Shown here piece by piece: positions 33,652 through 41,917 of a stretch of 64,000 bases of DNA; position 1 is the first letter of the stretch; each line of letters starts with the position of its first letter. The DNA comes from Limnohabitans kasalickyi. GTDB taxonomy: Bacteria; Pseudomonadota; Gammaproteobacteria; Burkholderiales; Burkholderiaceae_C. A program made the translations under genes and the position numbers. The stretch lies in NCBI GenBank assembly GCA_965234325.1, contig OZ248407.1:868001-932000 (forward strand), written 5' to 3'. Below the pieces are notes generated by a model. It did no database searches and was not told the DNA's origin. It saw only the letters and a program-made list of their open reading frames with translations.

Positions 33652-34856
33652 ACCACTTGTCCCAGTTGAAAAATTGGCAAATAGAGGGCGACCACCAAGC
33701 CGCCAATCAGCAAGCCTAGCACCACCATGATGAACGGCTCCATCAAGGTGGACAGTTTCGCCACGGTCGCGGCAACTTCGCGTTCGTAGTGTTCGGCCGT
33801 TTTATCAAGCATGCGGTCTAAGGCGCCGGATTCTTCCCCGATGGCACACATTTGCACCACCATGGGTGAGAACAAGCCCTCTGCATTTTCAAGCGCTTGC
33901 GCCAACGAGCGACCCTGCATGAGCTGCGCGTGCATGGACTCTGTGGCTGCTTGGTAACGCAGATTGCCCGTCACCCCCTTGACGGCATCTAACGCATCGG
34001 TCAACGTGATGCCTGCAGCAAACAAGGTAGCCAAGGTGCGTGTCCAGCGTGCCATACAGGCCTGGCGCGTCAGCGATCCGGCGATGGGCAACTGCAGCAC
34101 CCAGCCGTGCAGCCGCCATTGCAGCGCTTTGCTGCGTTTAGCCCATTGTTGCGTCACCCATGTCGTCAACAGAGCCAACAGCAAGCCCGTCCAGCCGTGC
34201 TGTTGCCAAGTTGAACTTAAGCCGATCACGAAGCGGGTGAGGGCAGGCAATTCGGCATTGAAAGACTGAAAAATTCCCTCAAAGGCAGGGACGACAAAAG
34301 AAAGTAACAACGCCATCACGATCAGAGCAATCATCAAAACGGCTGTTGGGTAAATCAGCGCAGAGCGCAAGCTGCTGCGCAGTGCTTCGGCTTTTTCGCG
34401 GTGGTGGGCGATGCGATCGAGCAGCGTGTCGAGCATGCCTGCCATTTCGCCTGCTGCGACCAAATTGCAAAATAAATCGTCAAAAACGGCGTGACGTTGC
34501 AAAGTTTGGTGCAGGGCCTGACCGCCTTCGACTTGCTGGCGAATGTCTTGCACCATCTGCTGGAGGGCGGTGTGACGAATGCCACGCCTCATGATGTCAA
34601 AGGCTTGCAGCAAGGGCACGCCCGATTGCAGCAAGGTGGCCAGTTGCCGGGTGAGCCGTGTGACATCCGGACCACTGACCGTGGCGTTGCGTTGCAGCCA
34701 CAAGGGCAACGAGAGTTTGCGGCTGACCCTTGTGGCGCGAATACGTTGGGCTTTTAAGGCGTCTTTCACTGCCGCTGATGTGGGCGCTTGCATCTCGCCT
34801 TGCATTTGCTGACCCTGGCGATCAATGCCGCGCCACAGAAACATAGGCTCAGCCAT
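33648..34856 (-). CDS. pilC: PilC, type IV pilus inner-membrane platform protein
   Basis: PilC is the polytopic platform on which the PilB motor acts. The 402-residue protein has two repeated T2SSF domains, with family motifs FTRQLATLLQSG-like (here LTRQLATLLQSGVPLLQAF) and MARWTRTLATLFAAGITL, each followed by membrane helices, and the C-terminal MVVLGLLIGGLVVALYLPIF. The gene overlaps pilB by eight bases and pilD by four, so all three are coupled. Confidence 0.96.
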   Translation of the reverse strand: MAEPMFLWRGIDRQGQQMQGEMQAPTSAAVKDALKAQRIRATRVSRKLSLPLWLQRNATVSGPDVTRLTRQLATLLQSGVPLLQAFDIMRRGIRHTALQQMVQDIRQQVEGGQALHQTLQRHAVFDDLFCNLVAAGEMAGMLDTLLDRIAHHREKAEALRSSLRSALIYPTAVLMIALIVMALLLSFVVPAFEGIFQSFNAELPALTRFVIGLSSTWQQHGWTGLLLALLTTWVTQQWAKRSKALQWRLHGWVLQLPIAGSLTRQACMARWTRTLATLFAAGITLTDALDAVKGVTGNLRYQAATESMHAQLMQGRSLAQALENAEGLFSPMVVQMCAIGEESGALDRMLDKTAEHYEREVAATVAKLSTLMEPFIMVVLGLLIGGLVVALYLPIFQLGQVV

Positions 34857-36069
34857 GGTGCGTCAGTGTCATCACTTCTTGTACCGAAGTGATGCCCTGT
34901 AGGGCTTTGAGCCAGCCCGCTTGGCGCAGCGTTCGAACGCCATCTCGTCCGGCTTGTGTGCCGAGGTCTTGTGAGCTGGCATTTTGCAAGATCAAGGTTT
35001 GAAGCGCGTCACTGATGGGCATGACTTGGTAAATGCCAACGCGTCCCTTGTAGCCTTGATGGCAGGCGTCGCAACCTACGGCTTGGTAAAGACTGGGTGT
35101 AGGGCGTGACGCCAGCCCGATGGCTATTTGATCTTGGGCGCTGAGTTGTCCGAGCCATGCGGCTGTCTGTGAGGTCGAGGCTGGATGTTTGCAGACAGGG
35201 CACAAGCGGCGCACGAGACGCTGGGCCACGACCAAAATCAGACTGGCTGCGACATTGAACGCTTCAATGCCCATGTGCCGCAAACGCGCCAAGGTGCTGG
35301 GCGCGTCGTTGGTGTGCAAGGTTGATAAAACCAAATGCCCGGTTTGAGCGGCCTGAATGGCGATCGAAGCTGTTTCCACATCACGTATTTCACCCACCAT
35401 GATGATGTCTGGGTCTTGCCGTAATAAAGCCCGCAAAGTGCTGGCAAAGGTGACTCCCGCGCGTTCGTTGATATTGACCTGATTCACGCCGAGTAATTGA
35501 ATTTCAGACGGGTCTTCAACGGTGTAGATATTCACCTCGGATCGGTTCAGTAATTCGAGGCAGCTGTAAAGCGATAAGGTCTTGCCTGAACCCGTGGGGC
35601 CCGTCATAAGTACCATGCCGTGGGGCTGTGCGATGGCGGTCAACAGTTTGGCTTGGTCATCAGATTCATAGCCTAGCGCCTCAAGGCTTGGACGCTCGCG
35701 GTTGATATTGAGCAAACGCACCACCATTTTTTCGCCATGTAAGGTCGGTAATGAGCTCACCCGCAAATCAATGAGGCGACCTTGATAAGGGTATTGAATG
35801 CGTCCGTCTTGCGGCACTCGTTTTTCGGCAATATCCATCCGTGCTAAAACTTTGAGGCGCGAAATCATGGCGTCGCGTAAGGGCAGGGCAGGCGTGGCGG
35901 CTGTATGCAAAATTCCATCAATGCGATAGCGCGCTCGAAATTCAGTTTCGCCGGTTTCAAAATGAATATCGGATGCGCCCTGTGCCACCGCTTGTTTCAA
36001 TATCTGATCTAAGGGCTGAATGACAGAGCGTTCGGTGGATGTGTTTGCCCCTGAAAATGACGGTTGCAT
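34849..36069 (-). CDS. pilB: PilB-type pilus assembly ATPase lacking its N-terminal domain
   Basis: This is the hexameric motor ATPase for pilus extension. Walker A GPTGSGKT lies near residue 155, Walker B MVGEIRDVETA and His box STLHTNDAPSTL follow, and the zinc site is CPVCKHPA with CDACHQGYKG. The protein begins almost directly with the N2 domain (ILKQAVAQGASDIHFE), so the N-terminal N1/MshEN domain of about 150 residues in usual PilB or GspE is missing; it is 406 residues long. ATG 36069 is chosen for the GAAGGA site six bases upstream; a GTG at 36117 would add only 16 residues. Short HofB-like proteins are a comparison. Confidence 0.92.
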   Translation of the reverse strand: MQPSFSGANTSTERSVIQPLDQILKQAVAQGASDIHFETGETEFRARYRIDGILHTAATPALPLRDAMISRLKVLARMDIAEKRVPQDGRIQYPYQGRLIDLRVSSLPTLHGEKMVVRLLNINRERPSLEALGYESDDQAKLLTAIAQPHGMVLMTGPTGSGKTLSLYSCLELLNRSEVNIYTVEDPSEIQLLGVNQVNINERAGVTFASTLRALLRQDPDIIMVGEIRDVETASIAIQAAQTGHLVLSTLHTNDAPSTLARLRHMGIEAFNVAASLILVVAQRLVRRLCPVCKHPASTSQTAAWLGQLSAQDQIAIGLASRPTPSLYQAVGCDACHQGYKGRVGIYQVMPISDALQTLILQNASSQDLGTQAGRDGVRTLRQAGWLKALQGITSVQEVMTLTHHG

Positions 36070-36233
36070 GTGGCGTCCTTCGTGTCGTAGCACTGGATTG
36101 TTTGGTGCGGACTGCACTTGCCGTGGGAGTCGGTATTACAAAATAAATGGCTGTGACATGGGATTTTTCATATTAATCTTGCTAAGTAATTAGAGAGCTG
36201 AGTATGCAGAATCCTTGGAATTTGTATTCAACT

Positions 36234-36263
36234 TTGAATTTATCGAATAGAAATTGATATATC
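36234..36263 (+). promoter_or_regulatory. possible promoter of the H-NS-family gene
   Basis: TTGAAT at 36234-36239 and TATATC at 36258-36263 are 18 bases apart, about 35 bases before the H-NS gene start. The surrounding 36118-36298 is strongly AT-rich and shared with the divergent pilB gene, which is the type of sequence H-NS proteins bind. The pair is plausible but not strong. Confidence 0.35.
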
Positions 36264-36298
36264 ATTCAATTTTCAATTAACCTACTAGGAATACATAG

Positions 36299-36691
36299 AT
36301 GGCACGCACCTCAGTTGCAAATCAACTTGCTACGATACGTAAACAACGTGATTTATTGGCTAAAAAAGAACAAGCCTTGTTGAGCAAGTCGCACGATAAA
36401 GTTTTGTCGCAAATCGTGCAATTGGCCAAGGACGCTGGTTTGACGGCTGGAGACATTGCCAAAGCGCTTGCTGAAGGCAAGCCCGCTAAGGCCGCCAAAA
36501 CTGCAAAAGCCCCAAAGGCGGCGAAAAAAGGCGCACTGGCAGGCAAGAAAGTTGCCCCTAAATACCGTAACCCTGCCAATCCAGAGCAAACTTGGACAGG
36601 CCGTGGCGTGTCACCTACATGGGTGCAGGCTTTGAAAACAGCGGGCACTTTGGATACCGCCTTGATTGCGACGGAGTCGGTTGCGGTTTAA
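36299..36691 (+). CDS. H-NS family nucleoid-associated protein
   Basis: This 130-residue DNA-binding protein has an N-terminal coiled-coil oligomerisation segment (about 5-50), a lysine/alanine-rich linker (about 58-85) and the H-NS DNA-binding motif YRNPANPEQTWTGRGVSPTW. It likely silences AT-rich DNA. The linker PAKAAKTAKAPKAAKKGA is histone-H1-like, which is common in Burkholderiales members. An AT-rich intergenic region separates it from pilB. The gene ends before a clear terminator. Several paralogues usually exist per genome, so a specific symbol is not given. Confidence 0.94.
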   Translation: MARTSVANQLATIRKQRDLLAKKEQALLSKSHDKVLSQIVQLAKDAGLTAGDIAKALAEGKPAKAAKTAKAPKAAKKGALAGKKVAPKYRNPANPEQTWTGRGVSPTWVQALKTAGTLDTALIATESVAV

Positions 36692-36711
36692 AGTTTGTAT
36701 TGCTAGACGTC

Positions 36712-36737
36712 AAAAGCCCGCTGAATGCGGGCTTTTT
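36712..36737 (+). terminator. intrinsic terminator after the H-NS gene
   Basis: A perfect ten-base stem (36712-36721 with 36727-36736) with loop TGAAT ends in a run of five T residues, part of which is in the stem. It lies 20 bases after the H-NS stop. Confidence 0.8.
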
Positions 36738-36805
36738 GTATTGAGGTTGACGTTCTATCAGCGGATGATCACCATAAAATAATTTTTCAACAAAACAAAC
36801 TCCAA

Positions 36806-37129
36806 ATGAAAAAAACAATATTTATTTTCGGTTTTATTCTTTTTGCGCTGATGGGGTTGCGCGTGAGTGCCTCAGGCTACCCTTCGGTGGCAGTGAGTGA
36901 ATTACCAGAACCCTTGCGCGCGGTATGGAAAGAGCAAAAGCCAGAAATGACGCCGATGAGCCACTGTGCTGCTGCGTTTGACAGTCATTCAGATGGCGAA
37001 AAAATGATATTTCGCTGCTCGATTCACATCAAGATGTCCGCTGAGGGCGAGCGACGTGCAATGAAATATTGTGAAGAAAAGCGCGCAGAAAAAGGTATCA
37101 AAGCACCGTGTCGGCTGGTGCGCGAATAA
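36806..37129 (+). CDS. small secreted protein with four cysteines, unknown function
   Basis: This 107-residue protein has a clear signal peptide (MKKTIFIFGFILFALMGLRV, likely cut after SAS near residue 24) and a mature part of about 83 residues with four cysteines, in MSHCAAAF, IFRCSIH, KYCEEK and APCRLV. An even number suggests two disulfides in the periplasm. I recognise no family. ATG 36806 is chosen because the signal peptide begins there; the longer in-frame form from 36725 has no signal. It follows the terminator of the H-NS gene and is convergent with ispB. Confidence 0.7.
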   Translation: MKKTIFIFGFILFALMGLRVSASGYPSVAVSELPEPLRAVWKEQKPEMTPMSHCAAAFDSHSDGEKMIFRCSIHIKMSAEGERRAMKYCEEKRAEKGIKAPCRLVRE

Positions 37130-37152
37130 AGCGCACGCTGGTTGACCAGGGC

Positions 37153-38127
37153 TTAACTGCGACGGTCTAAGAGCTGCGCTGCCAAAGCATGCAGTGCGTC
37201 ACGGTAAGCGCTGGGCGCCAAAACGTGCAGCGCCGCGATAGCGCGCTCAGCTTCTAAGCTGGCGGCGTGGCGTGTGGCTTCTAGGGCACCTGTATTGCGC
37301 ACGATGCGAACGATGTCATGCAGTGCTTCCATCTCGCCGTTTTCGACGGCCCGTTGAATGAGAAGGCGTTCGGGTTCGGACGCGCGTTGCATGGCGAAAA
37401 TCAGGGGAAGGGTGTTTTTCCCCTCACGCAAATCGTCCCCTAAATTTTTACCGAGCTCTTGCGCGTCGCCGTCGTAATCAAGCACATCGTCAATCACTTG
37501 AAATGCGGTGCCGAGGGCTTGGCCGTATTCGGCGCATGCCGACTCCACGGCTTGCGTGCTGCGCGCCATGATGGCCGCCAAACGGGTACTGGCTTCAAAT
37601 AATTTGGCTGTTTTTGATCGAATGACTCGCAAATAACCGGCTTCATCCAACGAGGCGTCATGCATGTTCATCAGTTGCAAGACCTCGCCTTCGGCAATCA
37701 CATTGGTGGCGTCTGCCAGCACTTCCATGACACGCATTTCGCCTGTGTTGACCATCATTTGAAAGGCGCGCGAGTACAAAAAATCACCCACTAACACGCT
37801 GGCTGGGTTGCCAAACGATTCGTTGGCGGTAGCGCGACCACGGCGTAAGGTGGACTCGTCCACCACATCGTCGTGCAACAGCGTGGCGGTATGGATAAAT
37901 TCCACGATCGCAGCCAAGTTGTGACGTTGTTCATCTTGGTACCCCAGTGCGCCAGACATCAGCAGCACCAAGGCTGGCCTAATGCGTTTGCCCCCTGCGG
38001 AGATGATGTACTGAGAAACAGTGCTCACCAGAGGTACGCCCGAGTCCAGGCGTTGCGCGATGACGCGGTCCACTTCTGCCATATCGGCAGCAATCAGAGG
38101 CAAGGCGGTGGAGGATGCAGAGGTCAA
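37153..38127 (-). CDS. ispB: IspB-like polyprenyl diphosphate synthase (octaprenyl)
   Basis: This trans-prenyltransferase makes the side chain of ubiquinone. The protein of about 324 residues has the first aspartate-rich motif LLHDDVVDE and the second IDDVLDYDGD, plus SAGGKRIRPALVLL. Being next to rplU, rpmA and obg supports ispB. The start is unclear: TTG 38127 is the longest form, while an in-frame ATG near 38082 (MAEVDRVIAQRL) would be shorter. Chain length cannot be read, though ubiquinone-8 is usual in this group. Confidence 0.93.
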   Translation of the reverse strand: MTSASSTALPLIAADMAEVDRVIAQRLDSGVPLVSTVSQYIISAGGKRIRPALVLLMSGALGYQDEQRHNLAAIVEFIHTATLLHDDVVDESTLRRGRATANESFGNPASVLVGDFLYSRAFQMMVNTGEMRVMEVLADATNVIAEGEVLQLMNMHDASLDEAGYLRVIRSKTAKLFEASTRLAAIMARSTQAVESACAEYGQALGTAFQVIDDVLDYDGDAQELGKNLGDDLREGKNTLPLIFAMQRASEPERLLIQRAVENGEMEALHDIVRIVRNTGALEATRHAASLEAERAIAALHVLAPSAYRDALHALAAQLLDRRS

Positions 38128-38162
38128 AACGGGGGTGTACTCAACTGTTGAAATGCTGGCAA

Positions 38163-38168
38163 ATTATA
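38163..38168 (-). promoter_or_regulatory. probable -10 box for ispB
   Basis: A consensus TATAAT on the - strand lies about 36 bases before the ispB TTG start. The -35 region has no good match (TTCCAT at 18 bases is the best). Transcription would start near 38156. Confidence 0.42.
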
Positions 38169-38196
38169 GAGAGTCAGCAAAGACCTATGGAACTGC

Positions 38197-38202
38197 TACA
38201 AT
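38197..38202 (+). promoter_or_regulatory. probable -10 box for rplU
   Basis: TACAAT on the + strand lies 62 bases before rplU, giving a leader of about 55 bases that could hold a ribosome site (AGAGGTC at 38253-38259). The -35 hexamer is weak. It faces the ispB -10 box, so the two genes share a divergent promoter region. Confidence 0.4.
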
Positions 38203-38263
38203 TTCGGGCTCTGCGGAAATTCGTTCGCAGATATCCAAATAGATTCTTATCTAGAGGTCTCAC

Positions 38264-38575
38264 ATGTACGCGGTCATAAAAACCGGTGGCAAACAGTATC
38301 GTGTTGCTGCTGGTGAAAAAATTAAAGTAGAACAGATTGCTGCGGACGTAGGCCAAGAGATTGTGATCGATCAAGTTTTGGCAGTCGGTAACGGCGCTGA
38401 ATTGAAGATCGGCACACCCTTGGTGTCCGGCGCAACTGTCACAGTGACAGTTTTGTCTCATGGCAAGCACGACAAAGTGCGCATTTTCAAAATGCGTCGT
38501 CGTAAGCATTACCAAAAACGCCAAGGGCATCGTCAGCAGTTCACTGAACTGCAGATTGCTTCCATCAACGGCTAA
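38264..38575 (+). CDS. rplU: Ribosomal protein L21
   Basis: L21 binds 23S rRNA in the large subunit. The 103-residue protein has the family start MYAVIKTGGKQYRVAAGEKI and the C-terminal KMRRRKHYQKRQGHRQQFTE. It begins the rplU-rpmA-obg-proB group. Confidence 0.98.
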   Translation: MYAVIKTGGKQYRVAAGEKIKVEQIAADVGQEIVIDQVLAVGNGAELKIGTPLVSGATVTVTVLSHGKHDKVRIFKMRRRKHYQKRQGHRQQFTELQIASING

Positions 38576-38587
38576 GGAGCATTTGAC

Positions 38588-38845
38588 ATGGCACAGAAAA
38601 AAGGCGGCGGCTCTACGCGAAACGGGCGCGATTCCAAGCCCAAGATGCTCGGTGTGAAAGCTTTCGGCGGTGAGTTGATCTCCGCTGGCGCCATCATCGT
38701 GCGCCAACGTGGTACCAAGTTTCACCCCGGCGTTAACGTCGGCGTGGGCAAAGACCATACCTTGTTCGCATTGGTTGACGGCCACGTCTCGTTCGGCGTT
38801 AAAGGCGCTTTGAACAAGCACATGGTCAACGTGACACCTGCTTAA
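38588..38845 (+). CDS. rpmA: Ribosomal protein L27
   Basis: L27 is an 85-residue large-subunit protein whose N-terminus (MAQKKGGGSTRNGRDS) reaches the peptidyl-transferase centre. The GVKAFGGELISAGAIIVRQRG core is diagnostic. It is followed by an intrinsic terminator before obg. Confidence 0.98.
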   Translation: MAQKKGGGSTRNGRDSKPKMLGVKAFGGELISAGAIIVRQRGTKFHPGVNVGVGKDHTLFALVDGHVSFGVKGALNKHMVNVTPA

Positions 38846-38866
38846 TTGAATTAAGCTGAGTGTTGC

Positions 38867-38898
38867 AAAGCCCCGATTCGTCGGGGCTTTACTCTTTT
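38867..38898 (+). terminator. intrinsic terminator between rpmA and obg
   Basis: A perfect ten-base stem (38867-38876 with 38881-38890) and TTCG loop is followed by ACTCTTTT. It probably stops most transcription after the ribosomal genes, with partial read-through into obg. Confidence 0.82.
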
Positions 38899-38910
38899 AA
38901 GACTACATCC

Positions 38911-39978
38911 ATGAAATTCGTTGACGAAGCCTATATCGACATTGCCGCTGGCGATGGGGGGAACGGCTGCGTCTCGTTCCGCCATGAGAAGTACAAAGAA
39001 TTTGGAGGTCCCAATGGTGGGGACGGCGGGCGAGGCGGGCATGTGTTTGCCATTGCCGACGTCAACCTGAACACCTTGGTCGACTTCCGCTTCTCGCGCC
39101 GCCACGAGGCCAAGCGCGGGCAGCATGGCTTGGGCTCTGACATGTTCGGAGCGGCCGGAGACGACATTATTTTGAAAATGCCGGTGGGTACCATCATCAC
39201 CGACGCTGAAACCGGCGACGTGTTGTTTGAGTTGCTCACGCCAGGTGAGGTCATCACCATCGCCAAAGGCGGTGACGGTGGCTTTGGCAACATGCGTTTC
39301 AAGAGCGCCATCAACCGTGCGCCGCGTCAAAAAACGCCAGGCTGGCCCGGTGAAAAGCGTGAACTTAAGTTGGAACTGAAAGTTTTGGCTGACGTCGGTT
39401 TGTTGGGTATGCCCAATGCCGGCAAGTCCACCTTGATTTCGGCCATTTCTAACGCGCGCCCCAAAATTGCCGATTACCCATTCACGACTTTGCACCCTAA
39501 TTTGGGCGTAGTGCGTGTGGGCCCCGAGCAAAGCTTTGTGGTCGCCGACGTGCCCGGTTTGATTGAAGGTGCCTCTGACGGCGCGGGCTTGGGCCACCAG
39601 TTTTTGCGCCATTTGCAACGCACCCGTTTGCTGTTGCAGATCGTGGATGTCGCGCCTTTTGACGACGATGTGGATCCCGTGGCACAAGCCAAAGCCATCG
39701 TGGCCGAGCTCAAGAAATATGACAAAGCCTTGTACGACAAACCCCGTTGGTTGGTCTTGAACAAGCTCGACATGGTGCCTGCTGAACAGCGCGCCGCCTT
39801 GGTGGCCGACTTCGTCAAGCGCTTCAAATACAAAGGCCCCGTGTTTGAAATCTCCGCGTTGACGCGCGAGGGTTGCGAGCCTTTGATCAAAGAAATCTAT
39901 AAGCACATCAAAGCGCAGCAGGTGGCCGAGCAGCCGCCCGAGTACATCGATCCGCGCTTTGCTGAGCCCACGCCTTAA
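38911..39978 (+). CDS. obgE: ObgE/CgtA, ribosome-associated GTPase
   Basis: Obg is a GTPase for 50S assembly and stress signalling. The 355-residue protein has the glycine-rich Obg domain (about 1-158) and the G domain: G1 MPNAGKST, G2 TTLHPNLG, G3 DVPGLIEGA, G4 NKLD and G5 SALT. ATG 38911 is the family start (MKFVDEAYIDIAAGDGG); an upstream in-frame form lies inside the terminator. proB follows by 23 bases. Confidence 0.97.
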   Translation: MKFVDEAYIDIAAGDGGNGCVSFRHEKYKEFGGPNGGDGGRGGHVFAIADVNLNTLVDFRFSRRHEAKRGQHGLGSDMFGAAGDDIILKMPVGTIITDAETGDVLFELLTPGEVITIAKGGDGGFGNMRFKSAINRAPRQKTPGWPGEKRELKLELKVLADVGLLGMPNAGKSTLISAISNARPKIADYPFTTLHPNLGVVRVGPEQSFVVADVPGLIEGASDGAGLGHQFLRHLQRTRLLLQIVDVAPFDDDVDPVAQAKAIVAELKKYDKALYDKPRWLVLNKLDMVPAEQRAALVADFVKRFKYKGPVFEISALTREGCEPLIKEIYKHIKAQQVAEQPPEYIDPRFAEPTP

Positions 39979-40001
39979 CGTTCCAACATCAGCGTTTCAA
40001 C

Positions 40002-41141
40002 ATGACAGAACTTCACTCCACCGTGTTGCGCGATGCGCGTCGCATCGTGGTCAAAGTTGGTTCTAGTTTGGTGACCAATGAAGGTCGTGGTTTAGACGAG
40101 CAGGCCATCGGTGAGTGGTGTCGCCAACTCAGCGCGCTGGTGCGCGATGGCCGCGAACTCATCATGGTCTCCAGTGGCGCGATTGCCGAAGGCATGAAAC
40201 GTCTGGGTTGGACCACTCGCCCCAAAGAACTGCACGAGTTACAAGCCGCCGCCGCCGTCGGTCAAATGGGTTTGGCTCAAATGTACGAAACCAAGTTGCG
40301 TGAAAACGGTTTGGGTTCTGCACAAGTGCTGTTGACCCACGCTGACTTGGCTGACCGTGAGCGTTATTTGAACGCCCGCTCCACCTTGTTGACCTTGTTG
40401 GCCCATGGCGTGTTGCCGGTCATCAATGAAAACGACACCGTGGTGAACGACGAAATCAAGTTTGGCGACAACGACACCTTGGGCGCGTTGGTAGCCAACT
40501 TGGTTGAGGCCGATGCCTTGATCATCCTCACGGATCAAAAAGGCTTGTTCACCGCCGACCCGCGCCGTGACCCTGCTGCCACGTTTGTTCACGAAGCAAA
40601 GGCCGGTGATCCAGCGCTCGAAGATATGGCCGGTGGTGCAGGTTCGAGCATTGGCCGAGGTGGCATGCTCACCAAAATTTTGGCCGCTAAACGTGCCGCA
40701 GGTTCGGGCGCCTCGACAGTGATCGCTTGGGGTCGCGAGCCCGATGCCTTGTTACGACTGACGCAAGGTGAGTCCATTGGCACATTGCTCATTGCGCCGA
40801 CTCAAAAGCAGCAAGCCCGCAAGCAATGGATGGCCGATCACCTTCAGCTGCGTGGCGCTATCACTGTGGACGACGGGGCCGTTGCAAAGCTGCGTCATGA
40901 AGGTAAAAGTTTGCTGCCCATTGGCATGACGGCCGTCACCGGAGATTTTTCTCGGGGCGATGTGATCGCCATCCTTGATGGTCTGGGCCAAGAAGTTGCG
41001 CGTGGCCTGGCCAATTACGCCAGCGCTGAAGCGCGCTTGTTGTGTCGTAAGCCCTCGAGTGATGTGGAGTCGTTGCTAGGCTACGTGGCCGAGGCCGAAA
41101 TGGTCCACCGCGACAACTTGGTGCTCACCAAGCTGTCTTGA
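40002..41141 (+). CDS. proB: ProB, glutamate 5-kinase
   Basis: ProB phosphorylates glutamate in the first step of proline synthesis. The 379-residue protein has an amino-acid kinase domain (VVKVGSSLVTNEGRGLD, LPVINENDTVVNDEIKFGDN, GRGGMLTK) and a C-terminal PUA domain from about 285. Proline inhibition is known for the family; the sequence does not prove it here. It is convergent with rppH. Confidence 0.97.
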   Translation: MTELHSTVLRDARRIVVKVGSSLVTNEGRGLDEQAIGEWCRQLSALVRDGRELIMVSSGAIAEGMKRLGWTTRPKELHELQAAAAVGQMGLAQMYETKLRENGLGSAQVLLTHADLADRERYLNARSTLLTLLAHGVLPVINENDTVVNDEIKFGDNDTLGALVANLVEADALIILTDQKGLFTADPRRDPAATFVHEAKAGDPALEDMAGGAGSSIGRGGMLTKILAAKRAAGSGASTVIAWGREPDALLRLTQGESIGTLLIAPTQKQQARKQWMADHLQLRGAITVDDGAVAKLRHEGKSLLPIGMTAVTGDFSRGDVIAILDGLGQEVARGLANYASAEARLLCRKPSSDVESLLGYVAEAEMVHRDNLVLTKLS

Positions 41142-41182
41142 TCAAACGGCGTGGGTTGGCAAGCCACCCACCTTGGATGTCT

Positions 41183-41812
41183 CTAACTCTCTTCTGGGCG
41201 AAGCGCAGATTGCGGATCAGGATCAAACGTCGCGCCTGGCGGCAACTCCATGTGACCCGACATCCCAAATTGCTTGGACATCACCATCATGTCTTGTGGA
41301 TGTGGGTTGCCACTGCGCTGGAAGCGTGGGCGATGGTCTTGACGTGGCAAAAAGCGCGACAGCTCGGTCAGCGCCATTTCATACACACCGCGTTTGAACT
41401 CCACCACCACGTCCAACGGCACCCAATAATCGTTCCAACGCCAAGCATCAAACTCTGGGTGATCGGTGGCACGCAAATTCAAATGATGATCGGGCGCCAT
41501 CAACTGCAGCAAAAACCAAATCTGCTTTTGGCCTTTGTAAAAACCGCGTGCATCACGGCGGATGAACCGGTCTGGCACCTCATAGCGCAACCAATCACGG
41601 GTACGGGCAACAATGCGCACATGCTCTTGTTTGAGCCCCACTTCTTCGTGCAATTCGCGGATCATGGCTTGTTCGGGCGTTTCGCCTCGGTCAATGCCAC
41701 CTTGCGGGAACTGCCAGCTGTGGGTGCGAATGCGCTTGCCCCAAAAAACCTGATTTCTCTGGTTGAGCAAGATGATGCCGACATTGGGTCTGAACCCTTC
41801 TCGGTCAAGCAT
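41183..41812 (-). CDS. rppH: RppH, RNA pyrophosphohydrolase
   Basis: RppH removes the 5' pyrophosphate from mRNA and so speeds decay. The Nudix box GGIDRGETPEQAMIRELHEE is complete and the start MLDREGFRPNVGIILLNQ matches the family, as do QVFWGKRI and WQFPQGG. The protein is 209 residues from ATG 41812; a TTG six bases upstream is an alternative. The C-terminal tail after about 165 is low-conservation. It is divergent from proS, with 105 bases between the starts where I see no firm promoter. Confidence 0.95.
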   Translation of the reverse strand: MLDREGFRPNVGIILLNQRNQVFWGKRIRTHSWQFPQGGIDRGETPEQAMIRELHEEVGLKQEHVRIVARTRDWLRYEVPDRFIRRDARGFYKGQKQIWFLLQLMAPDHHLNLRATDHPEFDAWRWNDYWVPLDVVVEFKRGVYEMALTELSRFLPRQDHRPRFQRSGNPHPQDMMVMSKQFGMSGHMELPPGATFDPDPQSALRPEES

Positions 41813-41917
41813 AATCAAACCTCAAATTTTTAAACTGAGTTGATTATGCACAGAGCTGCAGCACTTCACTCAGAATTCGCCTTAATTCCCCTCTAAATTG
41901 ACGATTCGATTACCCGC

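Noticed and set aside
36070..36298. Remnant of the missing PilB N-terminal domain upstream of the gene
   Set aside because: No open frame on the - strand continues with PilB N1-like sequence; the region is AT-rich and looks like a promoter for the divergent genes.
41819..41917. Promoters or a regulatory RNA between rppH and proS
   Set aside because: Several AT-rich hexamers exist, but no pair has proper spacing, and no stable hairpin or leader peptide is visible.
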